Shown: positions 18,327 to 27,647 of the stretch, one piece after another | Layout of the letters: every line of letters begins with the position of its first letter | How positions within the stretch are numbered: position 1 is the stretch's first letter | Source of the DNA: Methanomicrobium antiquum | Lineage (GTDB): Archaea > Halobacteriota > Methanomicrobia > Methanomicrobiales > Methanomicrobiaceae | Length of the DNA stretch: 64,000 bases | Reading direction: 5' to 3' | Assembly (NCBI RefSeq): GCF_029633915.1 | Contig: NZ_CP091092.1 | Location: forward strand, 1,240,001 to 1,304,000 | Notes under the pieces: generated by a model | The model's input: only the letters and a program-made list of their open reading frames with translations | Database searches by the model: none | Told to the model about the DNA's origin: nothing | Position numbers and translations under genes: made by a program

Positions 18327-18641
18327 TTAAGAAAGGATTTTTGTTAAAAGTTCTGATGCATCCTTCAAAGAAATATTTTTTACCAAAACGCGTTTTTGTG
18401 ATGATGTAGCACCTTTAATTATTGAAACATCAGACTGTGGGACAGAAAAAAAATCAGATATTGCACATATTATCTCTTTATTTGCTTTTCCTTCGACAGG
18501 AGGAGCATTGATTCTGCAAAGAAGGGCTTTTCGCCATTCATTAAACCCTGAAGGAAAGACAGTTTTTTTGCTTCCCGCAGATACATCCAGAGTGATTACA
18601 ACTCCCGACTGATTTTCTGCAAGAGCCATTCCAATATTCAT
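18327..18641 (-). CDS. DUF167 (YggU-like) protein
   Basis: About 104 residues with the family pattern VVITLDVSAGSKKTVFPSGFNEWRKA, then the signature INAPPVEGKANKEI and GATSSQKRVLV. DUF167 proteins are small and conserved, of unknown function. The best start is ATG 18641, since the GTG nine bases upstream is part of its Shine-Dalgarno site AGGTG. It is a single gene with a short spacer to the GC-rich RNA candidate upstream. Confidence 0.83.
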   Translation of the reverse strand: MNIGMALAENQSGVVITLDVSAGSKKTVFPSGFNEWRKALLCRINAPPVEGKANKEIICAISDFFSVPQSDVSIIKGATSSQKRVLVKNISLKDASELLTKILS

Positions 18642-18699
18642 TGCAAACACCTGAAAAACCTGAAAAATTTCAAGTCAAAAATAACCGGATTAAGACTAA

Positions 18700-18872
18700 T
18701 GTAGCCCGGCATTAACAAACATGGATCATAAGAGGCGCTTTGGCCTGTCTTCACCTGTTATACCCAAATGGCCGGGCTTTAAAATGCCTGTTGCGCATCC
18801 GGGTTGTCCCGAAGATCACTTCCAGACCTATGCCAATAGATCACCCGGGGACCTAATATACGATGCGCAATA
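18700..18872 (-). ncRNA. Candidate two-hairpin H/ACA-type guide RNA
   Basis: A GC-rich island in AT-rich surroundings. On the minus strand it folds into two hairpins in series, each closed by an exact 8-bp stem and each followed directly by ACA. The first is TGCGCATC (18869-18862) with GATGCGCA (18799-18792), then ACA (18791-18789). The second is AGCCCGGC (18778-18771) with GCCGGGCT (18710-18703), then ACA (18702-18700). Inner stems (GTCCC/GGGAC; GGCC/GGC pairs) leave internal loops that could be guide pockets. Stem plus trailing ACA is the archaeal H/ACA pattern for rRNA pseudouridylation. Targets and kink-turns were not verified. Confidence 0.6.
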
Positions 18873-18896
18873 ATTATCGGCAAACATATATTCGTT

Positions 18897-20174
18897 TCAT
18901 AAGGCTATATATCCATTCCCTCTGACAGGTCTGGCACAGTCTTTGTAAAACTCACCATTTTTATAGGCAATATTACCGCTGATAATTGTAATATCAGGAA
19001 ATACAGCATTCATTCCTTCATAAGGTGTCCAGCCGGCTTTGCTTTGAAGACTATCAGCCGTTATTTTAACAGGCTCTTTTGGATATAATGCAAAGTCAGC
19101 AGGAGAGCCTTTTGTAAATCCGGGTGGCTCAATCCCAATAATTTTTGAAGGATTAATTACTGTTTTTTCAATTACAGACTGGAGGGTTATATTTTTTTCA
19201 AGCACCTGATTTATCAGAAGCGGAAGCATTGTTTCAACTCCGGGAATTCCTGAAGGAATATCGGAAAAAATCTCTTTTGTCTTTTCAGTAATTGTATGCG
19301 GGGCATGATCGGATGCAACAACATCAATTTCATTCCACCTTAAAAGAAGCTTTTTTCTGACAGACTCAGACCTTAATGGAGGGTTGACCTTTCCAAATCC
19401 ATCATTTTTATCAAACATTTCATATGATAAAAAGAGATGATGCGGCATTACTTCAAATGTAATATTTTTCCGTTGTTTAATGAGGTCAACCGAATCAGGT
19501 GATGAAATATGACAGAAATGAAGTTTTAAACCTGTTTTTGAAATATCAATAATTGTTTTTACTGCCAAAAGCTCATTTTGGCAGTTTCTAAGCTTCTCAT
19601 GGGAAGTGAGTGAATCATCCTCCCCTGAATCAATAACCTCTGCATGAACGGTTATCAGGGCATCTTTTTTTTGAATCTTTTCAAAGGCAGATTTTAAAAA
19701 ATTGCTGTCAACTGCTGAACCATAGCTTGATTCAGCAAAAAAAGTCTCTCCAAATGCACAGACACCACAACGATATAGTGCATTTATATCCCAGCCGGGC
19801 ATTACACTTCCATTAATGCCAAAATTACAGTAGGAATTTTTTTCTGCTTCACTAAATCTCAAAAGGAAAGATTCCTTGTCGACAACTGGAGGAATTGTGT
19901 TTGGCTGATCAATTACTGTTGCAACTCCGCCTGCAAGTGCGCTTTTAGAACCGGTCTCCCAGGTTTCCTTATGCTTTTGGATGTCACCGCCCCGCATATG
20001 GACATGCATATCGGTTGCCGCCGGAATACAGATTAAATCTTTGCAGTCAATTGATATTTCTGAATCAACTGCCATTCCTGAATGGACAACCCGCCCGTCT
20101 TTTACAGATATGTCTTTTATAGTGCCGTTTGACAGTGAGACATTTTTTAAAACCAGACTACATTTAAGAGACAT
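18897..20174 (-). CDS. pyrC: Dihydroorotase
   Basis: PyrC closes carbamoyl-aspartate to dihydroorotate in pyrimidine synthesis. The 425 residues are type-I length. Metal ligands appear as DMHVHMRGG near residue 57, VHAEVID near 175, FCHISSP near 222 and VVASDHAPH near 285, the usual order. AGGATTTTTTAA precedes the ATG. It stands alone, with the candidate guide RNA just downstream. Confidence 0.94.
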   Translation of the reverse strand: MSLKCSLVLKNVSLSNGTIKDISVKDGRVVHSGMAVDSEISIDCKDLICIPAATDMHVHMRGGDIQKHKETWETGSKSALAGGVATVIDQPNTIPPVVDKESFLLRFSEAEKNSYCNFGINGSVMPGWDINALYRCGVCAFGETFFAESSYGSAVDSNFLKSAFEKIQKKDALITVHAEVIDSGEDDSLTSHEKLRNCQNELLAVKTIIDISKTGLKLHFCHISSPDSVDLIKQRKNITFEVMPHHLFLSYEMFDKNDGFGKVNPPLRSESVRKKLLLRWNEIDVVASDHAPHTITEKTKEIFSDIPSGIPGVETMLPLLINQVLEKNITLQSVIEKTVINPSKIIGIEPPGFTKGSPADFALYPKEPVKITADSLQSKAGWTPYEGMNAVFPDITIISGNIAYKNGEFYKDCARPVRGNGYIAL

Positions 20175-20580
20175 TTAAAAAATCCTGTTATGTATATTGT
20201 TATGTATCTTATTACACTATTTATGGGATTGTTAATTTTTAACAGGTGTTATTTTTTTATCAGGTGTTTTTTTAGGTTATTCCTTTTTTAGGTTATTCCT
20301 TTTTTAGGTTATTCCTTTTTTATAAGGATAATATTTTGAGGTAAACTGGATTGTGCCGGTTGCCTTAAAAAAGATTATTTTAACCATATTATTTTCCGTT
20401 TTATCAAATTTTAACGAACTGAAAAAATATATTATTAAATAATTATTAAAAAATAAAAATTACAGTGTAAAAAAATATAAAATATATCATCAAAAAATAA
20501 AAAATATAGTGTTAAAAAAATATGGAATATATTATCATAGAATTATAAAATAAATTTAATTTCAATAATTTTAAAATTTT
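20175..20580. other. AT-rich spacer with a 16-bp tandem repeat
   Basis: No gene is seen. Three copies of TTTTTTAGGTTATTCC run in tandem at about 20268-20316. Further right, AAAATATA-type direct repeats fill 20420-20560. The spacer lies between pyrC (starting) and hypE (ending). Confidence 0.6.
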
Positions 20581-21579
20581 TCAGCAGACCCTTGGAACAG
20601 GATCTCCGACAGGCGCCTCTATAAACCGTTCGCCGCCAATTGAAGTCTCCATAATAACAGATTTTCCTTCTGTTACTCTGCCGATTATTGCCGCATCTTT
20701 CCCATATTTGTTCTTCTTAATCGCTTTTAAGATAGCTTCCGCATCATCAGCGGAGACACCCATAACAACCTTTCCTTCGTTTGCGACATCAAGAGGATTA
20801 ATGCCTAAAAGTTCTGAAGCACTCCTTACACTATTTCTTATTGGAAGCGTTTCCTCATTGATTCTGACCTGGACGCCTGATTTCTCGGCCATCTCATTAA
20901 TGGCGTTTGAAAATCCTCCACGTGTAGGATCTTTCATTGCATGAATCTCCCCTGCATCCATTGCAGATTTTACAAGCTCCCATACTGGCGCAACATCGGA
21001 TCTAATCTGCTCACCCAAATCAAAGCCTTCGCGGGTTGTCATGATACAAAGGCCGTGATCACCAATTGTGCCGCTAACTATTATTACGTCGCCGGGCTTT
21101 AGTCCGTTGTCACGGACAGGTTTCTCAACAATTCCAATTCCCGCGGTGTTAATGGCAATGCCGTCAATTGCCCCCTTTTCAAGAACTTTTGTATCGCCGG
21201 TTACAAGAGATGCTCCACATTCCAAAAGTGCCTCATCCATTGATGCAACAATTTTTTCAAGGATATCAATGTCAAATCCCTCTTCAATTATCATACCACA
21301 GGAGAGTGCAATAGGCTTTCCCCCCATCATGGAAAGATCATTTGCTGTGCCGCATACTGATATTCTTCCAATATCCCCGCCGGGGAAAAAGAGAGGGCGC
21401 ACAACATGCGAATCTGTTGTAAATACAATATTTTTGTCACCAAACGGTATTACCGCGCCGTCATCGAGTGATTCAAGACCAATACCGCCGGCATTATTAT
21501 TTTTGTATTTTGTGAGTGTCTTTCCAAGAAGATCTGAAAAAACGGCCCCGCCGGCGCCATGCATAAGATTGACTTTCAT
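20581..21579 (-). CDS. hypE: Hydrogenase maturation protein HypE
   Basis: HypE takes a carbamoyl group on its C-terminal cysteine and dehydrates it to thiocyanate, the source of the CN ligands of [NiFe] hydrogenases. The 332 residues contain the AIR-synthase-like fold (HGAGGAVFSDLL, TTDSHVVRPLFFPGGDIGR, MKDPTRGGF) and the required end PRVC. It is last in the hypC-hypA-hypE unit, overlapping hypA by 4 bases. Confidence 0.96.
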   Translation of the reverse strand: MKVNLMHGAGGAVFSDLLGKTLTKYKNNNAGGIGLESLDDGAVIPFGDKNIVFTTDSHVVRPLFFPGGDIGRISVCGTANDLSMMGGKPIALSCGMIIEEGFDIDILEKIVASMDEALLECGASLVTGDTKVLEKGAIDGIAINTAGIGIVEKPVRDNGLKPGDVIIVSGTIGDHGLCIMTTREGFDLGEQIRSDVAPVWELVKSAMDAGEIHAMKDPTRGGFSNAINEMAEKSGVQVRINEETLPIRNSVRSASELLGINPLDVANEGKVVMGVSADDAEAILKAIKKNKYGKDAAIIGRVTEGKSVIMETSIGGERFIEAPVGDPVPRVC

Positions 21580-21923
21580 TCGTCTTCTACCTCAATTTCA
21601 ATATTTGTGACTACTATTTCCCTTCCTTCGATTACTTCAGGAAGAGAACCACAATCCGGACAAACAAACCTTTCAGAACCTTCATAACCGCATGAGCATT
21701 TTGTCTTTACAGGAACAGTCTTTGCTTCAATGCTACAGTCTTTGAAAAGAGGTTCATCTTCGTCCTCACACATAGTTTCAAAAAGAAAAATAACCTGCTC
21801 AGGGTTTACCATTGTCATTTCGCCGACACTGATACATACTTTTTTTATGTGTGTTGCGGAATTTTCAACAGCCGCCCGTTTGGAGGTTGCAAAAATATCG
21901 TATGCTATAGAGTATTCGTGCAT
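21576..21923 (-). CDS. hypA: Hydrogenase nickel-insertion protein HypA
   Basis: HypA helps insert nickel into [NiFe] hydrogenase. It has 115 residues with the nickel-binding start MHEYSIAYDIF (His2) and a zinc ribbon of the form CSCG...CPDCG near residues 76-95. The start overlaps the hypC stop and lies behind GGAGG, so the two are translated together. Confidence 0.95.
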   Translation of the reverse strand: MHEYSIAYDIFATSKRAAVENSATHIKKVCISVGEMTMVNPEQVIFLFETMCEDEDEPLFKDCSIEAKTVPVKTKCSCGYEGSERFVCPDCGSLPEVIEGREIVVTNIEIEVEDE

Positions 21924-22147
21924 TACTCCTCCATAGCCGCGTAGACTTCCTCAAATACCTGACGCGTCTGGAGTGCCTCTTCACGTGATAATTTCTGAAT
22001 AGCAAAACCTACATGGACTAAAACAAATTCGCCTACAACAACATCCACAAGGTCTATTCGGACCTCCTGCTGAAGATCTCCATAATCAACAACAGCGATA
22101 TTGCCATCTTTTATTTCCAACACTTCTGCCGGTATTGCAATACACAT
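21923..22147 (-). CDS. hypC: Hydrogenase maturation chaperone HypC
   Basis: A 74-residue HypC/HypG/HupF chaperone that carries the Fe(CN)2CO unit to the hydrogenase large subunit. The essential N-terminus MCIAIPAEV with Cys2 is present, followed by VDYGDLQQEVRIDL and FVLVHVGFAIQKL. It is the first gene of the three-gene hyp operon. Confidence 0.95.
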   Translation of the reverse strand: MCIAIPAEVLEIKDGNIAVVDYGDLQQEVRIDLVDVVVGEFVLVHVGFAIQKLSREEALQTRQVFEEVYAAMEE

Positions 22148-22211
22148 TGTTTAAAAACCCCTTAAATTAACCGGACCTAAAAGCCCAGTCAGGTTATAAT
22201 AAAAATAATAA

Positions 22212-22295
22212 CGCCGAGAAGGAGATTTGAACTCCTGAGGTGCGGACACCAGTGGCTTTCAAGGCCACCGCCTTCCCGGACTAGACTATCTCGGC
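22212..22295 (-). tRNA. tRNA-Ser (anticodon UGA)
   Basis: A class II tRNA of 84 nt. The acceptor stem pairs GCCGAGA (22295-22289) with TCTCGGC (22219-22213) plus discriminator G. The anticodon arm is GTGGC-CTTGAAA-GCCAC, giving TGA, which reads UCA codons. A long variable arm follows and the T arm contains GTTCAAATC. No CCA is encoded and there is no intron. Confidence 0.93.
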
Positions 22296-22337
22296 CCGTC
22301 TTCTAATATGTCTACTTTTTTCCTTAAAAATATGGTG

Positions 22338-23453
22338 TTATTGTCTTCGTGTTAAAATGACAATAACAAACAGTCCGATGACGGCAGATATTAACCCAAT
22401 TGGAAATTGACCGCCGGATTGGGTCGCCTCACCAGCAGGAGCACTCTCAAAGAAAGATGCTGAATCTTCACTTACTGTGATAGAAGAAGCGCCGGTTGTA
22501 AACACTGTCACATACCCGCTGTCAGATGAATCAACAGGATAGACTTTTACATATACAGTTCCTCCTTCAACATTGATTCCAAAAGATTCTGATTCGGAGC
22601 CGGAATAACGATTCACCGTTTTTACAGTCTTTTTCTCATCACAGTATTCAACAGCCCAGTTATGCCCTTCTGATGTTTCAACTGTCAAAATCCCCGGAAA
22701 TGTCTCTATTGAAAAATATGTCGGACTGTTTAATGATGCAAATGACTGTGCAGACATTGACTTTCCTGTATTGGAAGTAGGAACCGGCGTTATAGATTGT
22801 GTCAAAGATTGTGTAGGAGATGTAGTTGTTTTTACAGATGTAAACTTCTGGTGTCTTATAAGCCCCTTATTATCTGAAAACGAAACATAATAGTTACCAG
22901 GGCCGGAGATTGGAACTTCAACTTTAAACTGTCCATTTGAATCAGTTGAAACCCACTCTTCAGGGAATATAATATATTCTCCGTCATCAACCATTATTTC
23001 TATTCCAAGATTACCGCGTGTGGTGCTCCTTCCTTCAACAGACAAAAAACCGTTATATTCCTGATTTATTGAAGAGGCTATTACTATCTGATCTGTTCTG
23101 TCAATAAGTTCAAATGTTCTGTATCTTGTCGAACTTCCGCCAAGACTTACCTCGCTGTTATCCGGAATTTCAAGTTTGTAGTTTCCTTTTGAAAGAGAAT
23201 CAGTCTCAAAAGAAACCTTCCATGACCCGTCAGACTGGATAACAAAAGACTTTCTCTCAATCTCCTGAATCGAGACCTTCTGGTTGTAGAGAACAATTGT
23301 CATTGTAACTCCGGGGTTGATTGTGCTTGTTCCTTCGATTACAACTGTGTCACCAAGGTTTACCTGTGGCGGGACATCAAAATTGATAATGTATGCATTA
23401 GCACAAGAGACCAATGCCGCCAATAATATAATCAGGCATGCTATCTTTTTCAT
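22338..23453 (-). CDS. Secreted, C-terminally anchored surface protein
   Basis: A 371-residue protein with a signal peptide (KKIACLIILLAALVSCANA, residues 2-20), two beta-rich extracellular parts (about 24-205 and 250-335), a Ser/Thr/Pro linker between them (SPTQSLTQSITPVP) and one C-terminal membrane segment (GLISAVIGLFVIVILT) ending in RRQ. The N-terminal domain has phrases such as VNLGDTVVIEGTSTINPG, which resemble carbohydrate-free Ig-like or DUF3821-type domains of methanogen surface proteins. The role is unknown; the protein faces outwards. Confidence 0.75.
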   Translation of the reverse strand: MKKIACLIILLAALVSCANAYIINFDVPPQVNLGDTVVIEGTSTINPGVTMTIVLYNQKVSIQEIERKSFVIQSDGSWKVSFETDSLSKGNYKLEIPDNSEVSLGGSSTRYRTFELIDRTDQIVIASSINQEYNGFLSVEGRSTTRGNLGIEIMVDDGEYIIFPEEWVSTDSNGQFKVEVPISGPGNYYVSFSDNKGLIRHQKFTSVKTTTSPTQSLTQSITPVPTSNTGKSMSAQSFASLNSPTYFSIETFPGILTVETSEGHNWAVEYCDEKKTVKTVNRYSGSESESFGINVEGGTVYVKVYPVDSSDSGYVTVFTTGASSITVSEDSASFFESAPAGEATQSGGQFPIGLISAVIGLFVIVILTRRQ

Positions 23454-23481
23454 ATTTACACGATCAACTACTATAGCATTA

Positions 23482-24468
23482 ATGATATCTCAAAAAATTG
23501 AAAAACCTCTGGCATGCTGGAAAAGTAAAGAGACATATTCAGGAGAAGTTCTCGACTGCCTCACTGTGATCTTTAAATCAGGCGGCTGTTCATGGAACAG
23601 GTGCACAATGTGCGGATATAAGAATGAAAGGTATCACAAAATGCCTGCAGAGGAACTCTCAACCAGAATTAAACAGCAGGTTTCATGGGTTCTTTCTGAA
23701 TTTAAGCCTGACAGCTACCAGATGGTAAAAATATTTACTTCAGGAAGTTTTTTTGACACTGACGAAGTCCCGCCCGGTGCCAGGGATTCAATTGGAGAGG
23801 CATTCAAAGGCAAAATTGTTATCGCAGAATCAAGGACCGAATATGTAAAGGAAGATATTATTTCGGACTTTTTAGCGATTGTTGATGACAATTCACACAA
23901 AAATCCATTGTATGTTGCAATGGGCCTTGAGACAACAAACGACTATATCCGGGAAAAATGCATTGACAAAGGCCACACATTTGAGGATTTCAAAAATGCT
24001 GTAAGTCAGGGAAGAAAGGCCGGCGCAGGCATTAAAACATATCTCATGATGAAACCGCCATTCCTGACTGAATCAGAGGCACTTTTGGATATGCAAAAAT
24101 CTCTCAAAGAGTGTGCGCCGTACTCTGATATGATTTCTATGAATCTCTGCACTGTCCAAAACAGAACAGATGTTGAAAGACTCTGGAAACAAAGGGCTTA
24201 CAGACCACCATATCTCTGGAGTGCTCTGAAGGTTTTAATTGAGGCAGATGTTCATGTAATGTGCGATCCTGTCGGCGGAGGGAAAAGAAGAGGTCCTCAC
24301 AACTGTGGGAAATGTGATATGGAAATTGTTGACGCGATAAGAGAATTTTCACTCAATGTAGATAAAGAACTTTTAAGAGTTTATTTTGAAAGAGGATGTA
24401 AATGCAAAAATGAGTGGGAATTTATCTTAAAAGAAGAAAAACCCTTTTGCATGCCCCTGACAGAATAA
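23482..24468 (+). CDS. Archaeosine-synthesis radical SAM protein RaSEA
   Basis: A 328-residue radical SAM protein of the TIGR01210/RaSEA type, which with ArcS turns preQ0-lysine in tRNA position 15 into archaeosine. Visible cysteines are C36, C41 and C44 (GGCSWNRCTMCGY), a CxxxxCxxC spacing rather than the usual CxxxCxxC. TSGSFFDTDEV, GLETTNDYIRE, MKPPFLTE and HVMCDPVGGGKRRGPHNC are other family phrases. The start is ATG 23482; longer in-frame extensions run antisense through the neighbouring surface-protein gene. A single gene diverging from it. Confidence 0.85.
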   Translation: MISQKIEKPLACWKSKETYSGEVLDCLTVIFKSGGCSWNRCTMCGYKNERYHKMPAEELSTRIKQQVSWVLSEFKPDSYQMVKIFTSGSFFDTDEVPPGARDSIGEAFKGKIVIAESRTEYVKEDIISDFLAIVDDNSHKNPLYVAMGLETTNDYIREKCIDKGHTFEDFKNAVSQGRKAGAGIKTYLMMKPPFLTESEALLDMQKSLKECAPYSDMISMNLCTVQNRTDVERLWKQRAYRPPYLWSALKVLIEADVHVMCDPVGGGKRRGPHNCGKCDMEIVDAIREFSLNVDKELLRVYFERGCKCKNEWEFILKEEKPFCMPLTE

Positions 24469-24520
24469 AAATATTTTTTTATTCAAATATTTATTGCCCG
24501 GATTATTACAGTTTAGATAT

Positions 24521-25759
24521 TTACTGTTCAGATTTTATAGCATCGGTTTTCAGATACTTTGCAAGGAGAGGCAAAAATGCTCCTGCATCGCTTACAACCC
24601 CGATTGCCTGTGATGAACCCCTGTCATTTAATTTGGTAACTGATGCAGGATTTATATCAACGCATATAGTCTTTACATATGACGGCAGGCAGTTTCCAAC
24701 AGCTACAGAATGAAGAAGTGTTCCAATCATTATTACCATATCAAGACCGCGCAAATTTTTCCTCATCTCCTCCTGTGCAATCATAACATCGGTAATAACA
24801 TCAGGAAGCGGGCCGTCATCTCTTATTGAGCCTGCAAGAACAAACGGAATATTGTTCTTCACGCATTCATACATAATTCCCGTCTTTATTATGCCTTCTT
24901 CAACTGCTTGTTTAATCGAACCTGCACGGATAACCTCGCTTATTGCTGTTATGTGATTTTTATGTCCGCCAACTGCAAGTGTTCCTGTATCAAGATTCAT
25001 TCCAAGAGATGTTCCAAACAGGTTGTATTCAATATCATGGGTTGCGAGGGCATTTCCGGCAAATAATACATCAATATATCCTTCACGGATTATCTCTGCC
25101 AGTGCCGGTGCAGCCCGGGTATGAATGATTGCAGGGCCGCCAACAATCCCAATTTTTCCTCCGTTTTCCTTAATCTCTTTCATCTCAGAGGCTATTTTTT
25201 TAATAATTGTTTCACTCGGCCTTTCTGAAGAGACAGTGTTTTGCATAAATTCAAACTGATTAACTTTTCTTGACCTCTCAGGTGGCACAACCCTTACCCC
25301 TCTCTCACCGATTACAATATTGTCTCCCTTTTTTATTTTTGCAAGCGGCACACAGGTTGCAGAAAGTGTGTCTTTTTCCAATACGATGTGGCAGTCCATC
25401 TCAATATTTTCAACAGGAATCCATTTGTCATCATATTTTACAAATGTCGGGTGATTTGTTGTTGAGTAAAATCCTTTTGGTAAAATTCTGTCGCCAAAGG
25501 CCTCTTTTAGTTTTGCATTTTCAACTTCAGGCATCCTTGCACCAAGTCGATGAAGCTCACTTAGGATATTGTCAAGTTCCTCTTCATCCACTGCTGTGAT
25601 AATCAGCCTTGCATAACTTGTGTCCTGTTTTTTCTTTCCTACATCGAAGGTGGTAATCTCAAAATTGCCGCCCATATCCAGAACTTTGTCAAAAACACGG
25701 GTCATAATCCCTGAATCAATAATATGACCTTCAAGTTCAATCTCACGGGACGCTTCCAT
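24521..25759 (-). CDS. Archaeal-type ornithine cyclodeaminase (TIGR00300, LOR/SDH family)
   Basis: A 412-residue protein with an N-terminal LOR/SDH bifunctional-enzyme domain (MEASREIELEGHIIDSGIMTRV to about residue 95) and a C-terminal Rossmann-like NAD domain (GGKIGIVGGPAIIHTRAAPALAEII near 205). A member from Methanococcus converts ornithine to proline with loss of ammonia. Homologous domains occur in bacterial arginine dihydrolase AgrE. It is monocistronic as far as can be seen, and overlaps nothing. Confidence 0.82.
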   Translation of the reverse strand: MEASREIELEGHIIDSGIMTRVFDKVLDMGGNFEITTFDVGKKKQDTSYARLIITAVDEEELDNILSELHRLGARMPEVENAKLKEAFGDRILPKGFYSTTNHPTFVKYDDKWIPVENIEMDCHIVLEKDTLSATCVPLAKIKKGDNIVIGERGVRVVPPERSRKVNQFEFMQNTVSSERPSETIIKKIASEMKEIKENGGKIGIVGGPAIIHTRAAPALAEIIREGYIDVLFAGNALATHDIEYNLFGTSLGMNLDTGTLAVGGHKNHITAISEVIRAGSIKQAVEEGIIKTGIMYECVKNNIPFVLAGSIRDDGPLPDVITDVMIAQEEMRKNLRGLDMVIMIGTLLHSVAVGNCLPSYVKTICVDINPASVTKLNDRGSSQAIGVVSDAGAFLPLLAKYLKTDAIKSEQ

Positions 25760-25891
25760 AATTTAGTATATTTGTTTTATAAACTATTATGATTTGCGCA
25801 AATAACATAAAATAAGGATATAAAAAATTGATTAAAGCCGCAAAAAGGCATATCTCATCAGTTTTCTTGTCTTGCAATTCATGAATTTTTT

Positions 25892-26749
25892 TCAGACAAG
25901 AGGAGATGGATCTTTTCCTGCTGAAAAGGGCAGTTTTCCACCTTTAATTAAAACCTGATTCTTTGTATTTTTAATTTTTTCAAGAATTACTTCTTTTCCC
26001 TTCTTTGTCATTGCGTAAACAGGCACTGAAACTCCTCCCTGCAGGAGTGCTCTTTTACCGGCGATTTCACGAAGATGCTTTGAAGCGCATGCAGATATTA
26101 TATCACAGTTTTCAGCAAGAAGCTCTGATTCATGTATATCAGCGTTCGTTGTATGAACAGCGACAATAAATGCATTTTCATCTGTTTTTCTAAGCCGGAG
26201 GGCCTCTTCTCCTGAGGTTACAGTAACTGCAATATTTAAAAATCCAAGCTCAACTGCTTTTAAATATCCTTTGTATGAATCTATTGAAGCATCGTTTGGA
26301 AAAACAGTATATCCCAGATTATTATTTATTCTACATATGACCTCAGGGTAAGGGCACGTTTGTACAAGACCGGACATTTTTCCACCAATTCCCTGAACAA
26401 GACGTGGATTTTGTGCAATAACCGTTCCCGCACCATCACAGGCAATTACTGCACAATCAATAATTCCACCGGAGATTGCCGAAGATAAAAGCTCAGATGC
26501 GCCAAATAAAACAAAATCATCATCAGAGAGAACCTCACGCTCTTTTGTGCACATTCCAAATGATGAAATCCGCTCCTCTATGTTTTTTTTAATTTCTTCA
26601 GGCTCCATATTATTTACAGGATAATTAAATCGTCTTGCAAGAGGACAATTTGTAATAACCGGCTTTCCAACCGATATCACTTTTCCATTTCTTATTACAA
26701 CCTGAGTCTTTCCGGCAGCCTCAATTATATGCTCATCAATTAATGACAT
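25892..26749 (-). CDS. Methanogenesis marker protein 8 (DUF2099)
   Basis: A 285-residue protein with the methanogen-specific DUF2099 pattern: EHIIEAAGKTQVVIRNGKV, CPLARRF, the segment FGASELLSSAISGGIIDCAVIACDGAGTVI, GIGGKMSGLVQTCPYPEVI and an end ending in PFSAGKDPSPLV. It is found essentially only in methanogens; proposals link it to methyl-coenzyme M reductase assembly or activation, but the reaction is not settled. It ends about 130 bases upstream of the ornithine cyclodeaminase start. Confidence 0.88.
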   Translation of the reverse strand: MSLIDEHIIEAAGKTQVVIRNGKVISVGKPVITNCPLARRFNYPVNNMEPEEIKKNIEERISSFGMCTKEREVLSDDDFVLFGASELLSSAISGGIIDCAVIACDGAGTVIAQNPRLVQGIGGKMSGLVQTCPYPEVICRINNNLGYTVFPNDASIDSYKGYLKAVELGFLNIAVTVTSGEEALRLRKTDENAFIVAVHTTNADIHESELLAENCDIISACASKHLREIAGKRALLQGGVSVPVYAMTKKGKEVILEKIKNTKNQVLIKGGKLPFSAGKDPSPLV

Positions 26750-26813
26750 TTGATAGTGAATAATTAGTCATTGAAACTGAAATAAATATTTAAAAGAATT
26801 AAGGTGCAGTATC

Positions 26814-27617
26814 TTGAATAGGAATTTTTACAAAAAAACTGACACTAATAAAATTTTAAGATTATGGGAGATTGATTTTATCCGGGGATTTGCCATTATC
26901 TCAATGATTCTATTTCACATACTCTTTGATCTTAATTATTTCAATATCGCTAACATAAACACAAATATCGGTTTAATAAGAATTTATGGATATTTCACTG
27001 CATCGTTATTTGTATTCATTGCAGGAGTCTCTGTTTTTCTAAGCAGTGAAAGAGCTAAATTCTCTCTTTCAAAAGAAAAATACTTACTCAAATATTTTAA
27101 AAGAGGTCTTTTTTTATTTAGCCTGGGACTTTTAATAACAACTGCAACATGGATTTTTATTGGATCAGGCACAATCATCTTTGGAATACTGCATCTGCTT
27201 GGAATTTCAATTATTCTATCTCCATTTTTTATCAGATTTAAAAAATATAATTTTTTCATAGGAATTTTTGTTATAACAATCGGATTTTTCTTCTCACAGT
27301 TATCAGGCCCTTTTTATCTGATACCTCTTGGAATAACTCCTGAATGGTTTTATTCCCTTGATTACGAGCCTTTATTCCCATGGTTTGGAGTTTTTCTTCT
27401 TGGTATAGCAACAGGAGCCAAATTTTACCCTGGAGGGAAGAGACAGTTTGAAAAAACAGGATTCATAAAAGAAAAATCCAGAAAAAAACAGGATGAATTT
27501 TCTTTTTTTTCAGAAGGGCTGGAATTTTGCGGAAAACATTCACTTCTGATATACCTTGTCCATCAGCCGGTCATAATTCTTATTCTGTCACTAATATCAG
27601 GAAAGATACTTTTGTGA
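26814..27617 (+). CDS. DUF1624-type membrane acyltransferase-like protein
   Basis: A 267-residue integral membrane protein with about seven hydrophobic segments. The first loop carries WEIDFIRGFAIISMILFH, the conserved start of the DUF1624/heparan-alpha-glucosaminide N-acetyltransferase-like group. Such proteins are thought to acetylate extracytoplasmic sugars; the substrate here is unknown. TTG is used as start behind AAGGTG. A charged loop (about residues 200-230) precedes the last segment. Confidence 0.75.
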   Translation: MNRNFYKKTDTNKILRLWEIDFIRGFAIISMILFHILFDLNYFNIANINTNIGLIRIYGYFTASLFVFIAGVSVFLSSERAKFSLSKEKYLLKYFKRGLFLFSLGLLITTATWIFIGSGTIIFGILHLLGISIILSPFFIRFKKYNFFIGIFVITIGFFFSQLSGPFYLIPLGITPEWFYSLDYEPLFPWFGVFLLGIATGAKFYPGGKRQFEKTGFIKEKSRKKQDEFSFFSEGLEFCGKHSLLIYLVHQPVIILILSLISGKILL

Positions 27618-27647
27618 GATAAAGGATAATTAAGTTTTTTAAAGCAG

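Noticed and set aside
18721-18873. A 50-residue open frame on the plus strand across the GC-rich island
   Set aside because: The frame is short, its product resembles nothing I know, and open frames are common in GC-rich DNA. The two exact stems with trailing ACA on the other strand explain the island better.
23317-23481. Longer N-terminus for RaSEA
   Set aside because: The extra residues run antisense through the surface-protein signal peptide and do not look like a protein start; ATG 23482 matches the family start.
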